A stretch of DNA of 10,843 nt, taken from positions 1-10,843 of the forward strand of contig CAYJOT010000024.1 of assembly GCA_964371935.1 (NCBI GenBank), read 5' to 3'. The position numbers and the translations under genes were made by a program. This DNA comes from JACQRW01 sp964371935. GTDB lineage: Bacteria > Patescibacteriota > Minisyncoccia > Sungbacterales > HO2-52-23. Of this stretch, positions 6,223-10,843 are shown in pieces. Position 1 is the first letter of the stretch, and the number at the start of each line of letters is the position of its first letter. The notes under the pieces were generated by a model. It ran no database searches. It had not been told where the DNA came from and was given only the letters and a program-made list of their open reading frames with translations.

Positions 6223-7221
6223 ATGAAAATACTTATTTGTGCGTATCAGGAGGCGGTTACCAAAGCCGGGGTCCGAAAAGCGCAGGCGGGACGGCACACG
6301 CTGAGCAAAGAGCATGTGAAAAAGATAATGGCGGTTGATAAGAATATCGAGGTTGTCGTGGTCGCCGATGCGTCAGATGCACTAAAATACGCCGCAGATG
6401 CGGATATTATTGCCGGATATCCGAGGACTATTCCGGCGCTTGCGCACGCAAAAAACGTGAAGTGGATTCATTCTTTTTCGGCAGGTATGGATCGGGTGTT
6501 GACGCCGGAAGTCATCAAGTCGCCGGTCCTTGTTTCAAATTCGTCGGGCGTGCTTGCAATACCGATTGCGGAGCATGTGATGAGTTATGTGCTGATCTTT
6601 AGCCGAGGTTTTTTGCGCTCGCTTGAAAATCAGAAGAAACACTTGTGGCAAAGGGATGATACGCTCGCGGAGCTCCACGGAAAAACCATACTCATCGTCG
6701 GTATGGGCAAAATCGGCGGCGAAGTGGCGCGATTGAGCCGCGCATTTGGATGCCACATTATTGCGCTTACGAGAGACGGCCGGTCGGACAACGAGTGGGC
6801 GCATGAAATAAAAAAGGCATCGGTTTTGGACAGGGTGCTGCCGAAAGCAGATTTTGTGGTCAGTTGCCTGCCGTATACGCCGGAGACGCGCCATATATTT
6901 GATGCACAAAAGTTCAGGTTGATGAAACCGTCCGCATATTTTATCAATATCGGCCGCGGAGCATTGGTGCGGGAGAAAGATTTAATCGCGGCGCTCAAGA
7001 AAAAAACTATTGCCGGAGCCGGTCTGGATGTAACCGAAGTCGAGCCCTTGCCCGCATCAAGCCAGCTCTGGAATATGCGCAATGTCATCATAACCCCGCA
7101 TCATTCTGGCGGCTCGGAATACGCAATGGATCGCGCCATTGATCGCTTTATATTAAATCTCAAAGCATTCCTGACCAGCGACCGCCTGCCAAATCTGGTG
7201 GATAAAAAATTGGGGTATTGA
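6223..7221 (+). CDS. D-2-hydroxyacid dehydrogenase (possibly NADP(H)-dependent)
   Basis: Cytoplasmic oxidoreductase that interconverts 2-keto acids and D-2-hydroxy acids; the exact substrate cannot be read from sequence. The N-terminal substrate domain includes VKWIHSFSAGMDRVL (79-93). The nucleotide-binding domain has GMGKIGG (160-166) after strand KTILIV. Catalytic residues are in place: Arg245 in NIGRGALV, Glu274 in DVTEVEPLP, and His293 in TPHHSGG. At the end of the second Rossmann strand (HIIALTRDGR, 178-187) the acidic residue of NAD-specific enzymes is replaced by Thr183-Arg184, as in GhrA-like enzymes that prefer NADPH. Length (332) is normal. A weak AGGG lies about ten bases before the ATG. 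It starts 104 bases after xseB and is probably a separate unit. A fermentative role in disposing of reductant is inference. Confidence 0.9.
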   Translation: MKILICAYQEAVTKAGVRKAQAGRHTLSKEHVKKIMAVDKNIEVVVVADASDALKYAADADIIAGYPRTIPALAHAKNVKWIHSFSAGMDRVLTPEVIKSPVLVSNSSGVLAIPIAEHVMSYVLIFSRGFLRSLENQKKHLWQRDDTLAELHGKTILIVGMGKIGGEVARLSRAFGCHIIALTRDGRSDNEWAHEIKKASVLDRVLPKADFVVSCLPYTPETRHIFDAQKFRLMKPSAYFINIGRGALVREKDLIAALKKKTIAGAGLDVTEVEPLPASSQLWNMRNVIITPHHSGGSEYAMDRAIDRFILNLKAFLTSDRLPNLVDKKLGY

Positions 7222-7246
7222 TCTTGAAGAAGAATCCTGATAACAT
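7218..7246 (+). promoter_or_regulatory. Candidate leaderless promoter of the second hicB
   Basis: TTGATC (7218-7223), a 17-base spacer, and TAACAT (7241-7246) preceded by TGA, an extended -10 motif. There are six bases from the -10 to the hicB ATG (7253), the same spacing as at the first hicB (2697 to 2704). The -35 overlaps the dehydrogenase stop codon. The -10 itself matches only four of six positions. Confidence 0.4.
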
Positions 7247-7252
7247 ATAACT

Positions 7253-7507
7253 ATGGCTAAAAATATTATTGATCAGCACTTCAGAGTTATGATTGAGCGC
7301 GATAGCAACGGATTTTTTGTCGCCTCTGTGCCAGCATTGCCGGGCTGTCATACCCAGGCAAAAACCGCACCTGAACTTATGCATCGGATTAAAGATGCCA
7401 TTCGTCTTTGTCTCGAAGTTGCCCGGACAAATCGCAATTATCGTACTAAAGTGCGGCAATTCGCGTATGAGCCGACATTTGTGGGAATGGAAGTGGTCAC
7501 TCTTTAA
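7253..7507 (+). CDS. hicB: HicB-family antitoxin (second module, intact)
   Basis: 84 residues with the HicB core: strand FRVMIERDSNGFFVASVP (10-27), the signature turn ALPGCHTQAKTAPELMHRI (28-46), and the helix KDAIRLCLEVARTN. As in the first copy, no full separate DNA-binding domain is visible. It is clearly a different lineage from the HicB at 2704: identity is mostly confined to the GC-TQ-KT turn, so this is a second acquisition rather than a recent duplicate. Both end in a similar -TL tail. Its partner hicA, eight bases downstream, is truncated, so this gene may now be an orphan antitoxin. It could still act as a neutraliser of incoming HicA toxins or be on its way to loss. Confidence 0.85.
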   Translation: MAKNIIDQHFRVMIERDSNGFFVASVPALPGCHTQAKTAPELMHRIKDAIRLCLEVARTNRNYRTKVRQFAYEPTFVGMEVVTL

Positions 7508-7515
7508 TTTGCGGT

Positions 7516-7674
7516 ATGGCAAAAAGAATACCCATGCTGAAAGCGCGCGATGTGATGCGCGTTTTACCCTCACTAGATTTTCAAGAAATCAGGCAAAGCG
7601 GGTCGCATATTTTCTTTCAGCATCCGGACGGCCGCACGACATTGATTCCGCGACACGGCGGAGAAGACAGATGA
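7516..7674 (+). pseudogene. hicA: 3'-truncated HicA toxin gene
   Basis: Translation from ATG 7516 gives 52 residues that begin as an ordinary HicA: PMLKARDVMRVLPSLDF (6-22), EIRQSGSHIFFQHPDGRTT (24-42) with the catalytic His at 31, then LIPRHGGEDR and TGA. Family members continue after HGGED with a helix of about 20 residues (GRGLLRKIL-like, present in the HicA at 2963). None of the three frames after 7672 restores that helix, so the end is missing through deletion rather than a simple frameshift. Loss of the C-terminal helix probably destabilises the fold. The toxin is likely inactive, though the catalytic motif remains. The ORF is short and was judged from the HicB context and motif match. 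Confidence 0.75.
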
Positions 7675-7707
7675 TATATTCATCTTACCATATACAACCC
7701 TGTTTAA

Positions 7708-8334
7708 CACGAGGAAAAGGTCTTTTGTATCAATTGCGATACCATAACGAAAGGTATGCGCCATGGCCGCGAAAATGTAGATGTGCGTTTTCTGCTGCTG
7801 CTTGGCTTTGTACTATTCTTCACGGTACAAGGACTGAATATGGGATGGCAACCGCGCTTTGCGGTGTATTTTACGAACAAGGCGATGCTTGGTTGGTTTT
7901 GGGCAGTGATGTCTTTAACATTACTTCTTGGATCAACCATTGCGAGATGGTTCCTGAAGCGCTTTTATGGAAACGATCGATGTGCGCTTCTTGCCGTACA
8001 GATTCTTGTCGGCATAAACATGCTGTTCGCGGGGTGGGGAACGACTGCTTCCGCCGTGATTACTTTTTTTCTGCTGCACGAAGTAGCGAGAGGCATGTAT
8101 CGGCCGTTGAAGGACGCGTATCTCAATCGGGATATTCCGTCTCACGAACGTGCGACCATTCTTTCGTTTGAGGCAATGTCGAATCATATCGGAGCATTAT
8201 TGGGACTTTTGCTGAATGGCATCGTAACTCAATATACTTCAATCAGTGTCGGATGGATGATTGCCGGATTTCTTCTCACTCTTTTTGCCGGCACGGGTCT
8301 GCTTGTTTTTCGGAACGGCAGAAGAGAACCATAA
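7708..8334 (+). pseudogene. C-terminal half of a major facilitator superfamily transporter (5' truncated)
   Basis: From ATG 7756 the frame gives 192 residues with six transmembrane segments (about 12-28, 44-64, 77-93, 97-113, 142-158, 164-185). It contains HEVARGMYRPLKDAYLNRDI (108-127) and SHERATILSFEAMSNHIG (129-146), the loop typical of helices 10-11 in MFS proteins that end in a short basic tail. A complete MFS protein has twelve helices and about 400 residues; here the first six, including motif A between helices 2 and 3, are absent. The frame is open back to 7708 (TAA at 7705), and the residues just before 7756 may be native linker. The half-transporter is unlikely to work alone. It abuts the truncated hicA, so one deletion may have removed the hicA end and the transporter start together. 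Confidence 0.7.
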
Positions 8335-8337
8335 AAC

Positions 8338-8366
8338 AAGAGTCGCCACCAGAGGGCGACTCTTTT
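8338..8366 (+). terminator. Rho-independent terminator after the MFS fragment
   Basis: A perfect 10-bp stem, AAGAGTCGCC (8338-8347) with GGCGACTCTT (8355-8364), a seven-base loop, and a T run at 8363-8366. It starts four bases after the MFS stop codon. Its good preservation suggests the truncated unit decayed recently or is still transcribed. Confidence 0.8.
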
Positions 8367-8455
8367 CATCAATTCTTCATTGGTATGTTTAGCTGGACGA
8401 GCAGCCTTTATTATGATAAAAGAAAGTTACTCGTGCACTTTTACATAGTAGAGCG

Positions 8456-8462
8456 AAAGGAG
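8456..8462 (+). promoter_or_regulatory. Strong Shine-Dalgarno site of the inositol-phosphatase gene
   Basis: AAAGGAG, five bases before the ATG at 8468, is the clearest ribosome binding site in the window and fixes this start. Upstream, TATGAT (8412-8417) is a possible -10 box, but no good -35 is seen, so the promoter position is uncertain. Unlike hicBA and folC, this gene appears to have a real leader. Confidence 0.65.
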
Positions 8463-8467
8463 ATACC

Positions 8468-9250
8468 ATGCATCGGTCGCAAGATTTTTATGATCGGACT
8501 GTTCAAATTCTGTTACAAGTGAGGCCGATGGTATTGCCTTTTTACGGTAATATTGAGATTAGTGGCAGAAAAAGCGAGAATCCAGGCGATGTGGTAACGG
8601 AGCTTGATATGAAAGTTGAACATTTCCTTTCGCGTGAACTCGGGCGGCTCGATCCGGGCATCGGTTTTGTTGGCGAGGAAACGGGAGGAAACCGCGATAC
8701 CAGACGCTTCTGGCTGAATGATCCGATTGATGGCACGGGGCACTTGGAACGCGGCATGCCGTTTTGTACCACCATGCTCGCGTTGATTGAGGATGCCGAA
8801 GTAACCTTTTCGATAATTTACGATTTTGTCCACGATAATATGTATGTTGCAAGAAGGGGCTTGGGTGCAACGCATAACGGAAAACCGATTCATGTCAGTG
8901 CCCGGTCTTTGAAAAATGCATATATAGGTTGCGAGACGCACTCGGAAAAACCCGAGAATTCGCGGATCTTGGGAGCTCTTCAGAAAACAAGCGCGATTTT
9001 CAAGACAATCTGTTCTGGCTACGAATATGCGATGGTCGCGTCCGGCAAATTAGATGCACGTGTTTGTTTTGATCCCTTTGGCAAGGATTATGACTTTGCG
9101 CCCGGATCATTGCTCGTGAGAGAAGCTGGCGGAGTGGTGGCAAACATTGGCGCATCTGCGTACGACTATCGCAATGTTAACCATATTGCGGCAAATCCGA
9201 TTATCTATCAGCAACTTACCGAAGGTGCAGACGCGTTATTTCCCAATTAA
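8468..9250 (+). CDS. Inositol-monophosphatase-family phosphatase
   Basis: Mg-dependent, Li-sensitive-type sugar phosphatase fold; substrates in the family include inositol phosphates, 3'-phosphoadenosine 5'-phosphate (CysQ) and fructose 1,6-bisphosphate, and the substrate here is not determined. The metal ligands are all present: Glu70 in GEETG (69-73), Asp85 and Asp88 in NDPIDGTGHLERGMP (84-98), and Asp209 in KDYDFAPG (206-213), followed by VREAGGVVANIG (217-228). NPGDVVTELDMKVE (38-51) is the usual N-terminal motif. The classic WDxAAG string is altered to YDFAPG. Length (260) is normal. It is bounded by terminators at both ends and has its own strong ribosome binding site, so it is an independent single-gene unit. 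Confidence 0.9.
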   Translation: MHRSQDFYDRTVQILLQVRPMVLPFYGNIEISGRKSENPGDVVTELDMKVEHFLSRELGRLDPGIGFVGEETGGNRDTRRFWLNDPIDGTGHLERGMPFCTTMLALIEDAEVTFSIIYDFVHDNMYVARRGLGATHNGKPIHVSARSLKNAYIGCETHSEKPENSRILGALQKTSAIFKTICSGYEYAMVASGKLDARVCFDPFGKDYDFAPGSLLVREAGGVVANIGASAYDYRNVNHIAANPIIYQQLTEGADALFPN

Positions 9251-9270
9251 ATGCTGAGATAAAGATAAAT

Positions 9271-9294
9271 AGACCTTCTGCGGAGGGTCTTTTT
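9271..9294 (+). terminator. Rho-independent terminator after the phosphatase gene
   Basis: AGACCTTC (9271-9278) pairs with GAGGGTCT (9283-9290), eight pairs with one G-U, around a four-base TGCG loop, followed by a T run to 9294. It lies 20 bases after the stop codon. Confidence 0.8.
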
Positions 9295-9335
9295 ACAATA
9301 GAGGGTGCCGACTTTTCTTTTGCTTCATTTTTGGT

Positions 9336-9341
9336 TATACT
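9336..9341 (+). promoter_or_regulatory. -10 box of the folC promoter
   Basis: TATACT, identical to the -10 of the first hicBA promoter, with nine bases between it and the folC ATG, so the expected start of transcription leaves a leader of only two or three bases. The -35 region (TTTTCT at 9313-9318, 17-base spacer) is weak. Confidence 0.45.
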
Positions 9342-9350
9342 GCAACAATT

Positions 9351-10664
9351 ATGAATGCATTTGATCGCTATCACCAAGCCGTTGACTTTCTTGAAGGACT
9401 CTCCAATCTGCCTGTAGAGAAGGACTATATGCGGGATCGCAGCAACCCGTTGCTTTATCTCAAGCGGATGCGGTATTTTTTGGCGCTGCTTGGCAATCCG
9501 GACAGGGGATTCAAGTTCATTCATATCACCGGCACTGCTGGCAAGGGCACAGTCACAACTATGGTGCATGAGATACTGCACGCATCCGGCGTAAAAGTCG
9601 GTTCGTTTATGTCGCCGTTCGTTACCACCTCCATTGAGAAGATCAGAGTGGGGGAGCGGTATATCGGCCCGGACGAGCTTGCGGATATTGTCGAATACCT
9701 CAAGCCGTACATTGATCGCGCGTATATAAGGAGTCCTTATGGCAGGCCGTCATATTTTGAATTATTCCTTGCCATCGCTTTTGTATATTTCAAACGGCAA
9801 AAGTGCGAGTGGGTCGTGCTGGAAGTGGGCTTGGGCGGCAGATATGACGCGACAAACGTGATTGAGAAACCGGCCGTCACCGTGATCACCAGTATTGATT
9901 ACGATCACACCGAAATCCTTGGCAAAACTCTCGGCAAGATCGCACGCGACAAAGCCGGCATTATCAAAAAAGGATCGGTTTTTTTTACCGCAGAACAGCG
10001 TCCTGCGCTGCTGCACATGTTTCAAAAAATATGCGATGAAAAAAAAGTTGTACTGCATCAAACGCCCCGTCAAAAAAATTATCAGGAGTACAATACAACG
10101 CTTGCAGGCGCCATTGCCGAGCATCTTGGCACCGCGGAAAAATATATCAGCCGCGGCATGAAGCGCACCCATCTGCAGTGCCGTTTTGAAATCATGCAAC
10201 AAAATCCGCTCGTCGTACTTGACGGCGCGCACAATCGCGCAAAGATCAGAAGCACGATTGAGAATCTCGCGCAGCTTGATTTTCGCAAACTGCATCTCAT
10301 TATCGGTATCGCAGACAGCAAAGATAAGGTCTCCATCTTGAAGCAGATTATACCCCTTGCGGATCGCATTATGTTTACCCGCTTCCAGATCAAAGACCGA
10401 AAGTGCGCTCACCCCAAAGAACTGCTCGCACTCTCGCGGCCGTTTCTCAAAAGTGGAGTCAAATATGAGTTGCTGCTTGATCCGGAACAAGCGCTTGTGG
10501 GCGCGTTCAGGCATGCCGCCAAAAAAGACCTTATCCTCGCGGTCGGCTCGTTTTTCCTTGCCGGCGAATTGCGAAAAAATTGGATAGCCGAAGAGAAAAT
10601 ACTCCGAACACGGAAGAATATGAAATCGCCAATGCAGGCAGAAAAGAGTAAAATGAATTTATGA
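9351..10664 (+). CDS. folC: FolC-family folylpolyglutamate/dihydrofolate synthase
   Basis: Mur-ligase-superfamily enzyme that uses ATP to join glutamate to folates (and, in bifunctional forms, to dihydropteroate). The P-loop is ITGTAGKGTVTTM (59-71), where most FolC proteins read GTNGKGS. Further motifs: VGLGGRYDATNV (159-170, usually GLGGRLDATN), TSIDYDHTEILGKTLG (180-195), RDKAGIIKKG with the Lys region of the active site (199-208), and VVLDGAHN (288-295) at the start of the C-terminal domain. Length (437) is normal. After residue 415 the sequence is a basic, poorly conserved tail. The ATG follows a TATACT box closely and lacks a Shine-Dalgarno site. Whether it also makes dihydrofolate cannot be told. 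MurC/MurD-type ligases were excluded by the motif spacing. Confidence 0.88.
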   Translation: MNAFDRYHQAVDFLEGLSNLPVEKDYMRDRSNPLLYLKRMRYFLALLGNPDRGFKFIHITGTAGKGTVTTMVHEILHASGVKVGSFMSPFVTTSIEKIRVGERYIGPDELADIVEYLKPYIDRAYIRSPYGRPSYFELFLAIAFVYFKRQKCEWVVLEVGLGGRYDATNVIEKPAVTVITSIDYDHTEILGKTLGKIARDKAGIIKKGSVFFTAEQRPALLHMFQKICDEKKVVLHQTPRQKNYQEYNTTLAGAIAEHLGTAEKYISRGMKRTHLQCRFEIMQQNPLVVLDGAHNRAKIRSTIENLAQLDFRKLHLIIGIADSKDKVSILKQIIPLADRIMFTRFQIKDRKCAHPKELLALSRPFLKSGVKYELLLDPEQALVGAFRHAAKKDLILAVGSFFLAGELRKNWIAEEKILRTRKNMKSPMQAEKSKMNL

Positions 10665-10704
10665 CAGGACCTACGCACCCCAAGATTAACCAGTAAATAA
10701 AGGG

Positions 10705-10741
10705 TATAATGGGTTGAGAGCATGAAAAGTCAGCTCTCTTT
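10705..10741 (+). promoter_or_regulatory. TATAAT box followed at once by a hairpin
   Basis: A perfect -10 (10705-10710) without a good -35 is followed by GAGAGC (10716-10721) and GCTCTC (10733-10738), a perfect 6-bp stem with an 11-base loop, then TTT. The hairpin would form the very 5' end of a transcript from this box. It could equally be a weak terminator for folC, whose stop is at 10664. Confidence 0.35.
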
Positions 10742-10767
10742 AACAAAAACCATTATGCCTACTACAG

Positions 10768-10796
10768 TTCTCAATTATGTATCTGGGTTGTATAAT
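10768..10796 (+). promoter_or_regulatory. Candidate promoter near the window end
   Basis: TTCTCA (10768-10773), a 17-base spacer and a perfect TATAAT (10791-10796). Transcription would start near 10803 and serve a gene beyond the window; all three forward frames are closed before or at 10843, so no start of that gene is inside it. Confidence 0.4.
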
Positions 10797-10843
10797 GGAC
10801 TGGAAAATTTAGACAGGTATATTTAGTGGATAGACTGCGATAG

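Noticed and set aside
7688..7705. PYTTLF peptide in one frame, similar to a translated sequencing adapter
   Set aside because: At the DNA level the bases do not match the common adapter; only the amino acids resemble it. Adapter contamination is not supported, although misassembly at this junction is still possible.
7293..8171. Long + strand ORF (292 residues) across hicB, hicA and the MFS fragment
   Set aside because: It is an out-of-frame shadow of three recognisable genes, with low-complexity Arg/Cys/Ser-rich sequence and no motif.
1..10843. CRISPR arrays, tRNA or rRNA genes, insertion-sequence ends, riboswitches
   Set aside because: No regularly spaced repeats, cloverleaf-like stretches, rRNA signatures, transposase fragments or riboswitch-sized leaders were found; all gene-free stretches are shorter than 200 bases.

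Overview
The window looks like part of a Candidate Phyla Radiation (Patescibacteria, probably Parcubacteria-like) chromosome, or of a bacterium with a similar lifestyle. The reasons are short, compact genes, a 320-residue Obg with no C-terminal extension, apparently leaderless promoters, HicB/HicA modules, a NYN-domain remnant, and few Shine-Dalgarno sites. TGA ends several genes at their natural length (hicA, the VTT protein, xseA, folC), so UGA is a stop here and the UGA-recoding lineages are unlikely. All clear genes are on the + strand. The taxonomic call is inference; no marker gene settles it.

Layout. 1-267 is the 3' end of an unidentified, probably surface-exposed protein with a Pro-rich tail. 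278-1593 is murC (peptidoglycan precursor synthesis), whose last codons fall in a 100-N scaffold gap (1594-1693). 1695-2657 is obg (ribosome-associated GTPase). Between obg and xseA lies a visibly AT-richer accessory stretch (about 2658-4661). It holds an intact hicBA toxin-antitoxin pair behind a near-consensus leaderless promoter, a four-helix membrane protein, a VTT/DedA-like membrane protein, and an internally deleted NYN-domain gene that ends in a terminator. A strong candidate minus-strand promoter points back into that terminator.

4662-6118 is the overlapping pair xseA-xseB (both subunits of exonuclease VII). 6223-7221 is a D-2-hydroxyacid dehydrogenase. 7253-8334 is a decayed segment: an intact second hicB, a hicA missing its C-terminal part, and then only the C-terminal half of a major facilitator transporter. 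One deletion could explain both truncations. 8468-9250 is an inositol-monophosphatase-family enzyme with the best ribosome binding site of the window, and 9351-10664 is a FolC-family ligase. The last 180 bases hold two possible promoters and a hairpin, with no convincing gene.

Housekeeping genes (murC, obg, xseAB, folC) are thus interleaved with accessory and decaying material. I do not see a complete undescribed multi-gene system. The most unusual structures are the NYN deletion remnant with its opposed promoter and terminator, the hicA/MFS deletion scar, and the matching leaderless geometry of the two hicB promoters. No tRNA, rRNA, CRISPR array or transposase was seen.
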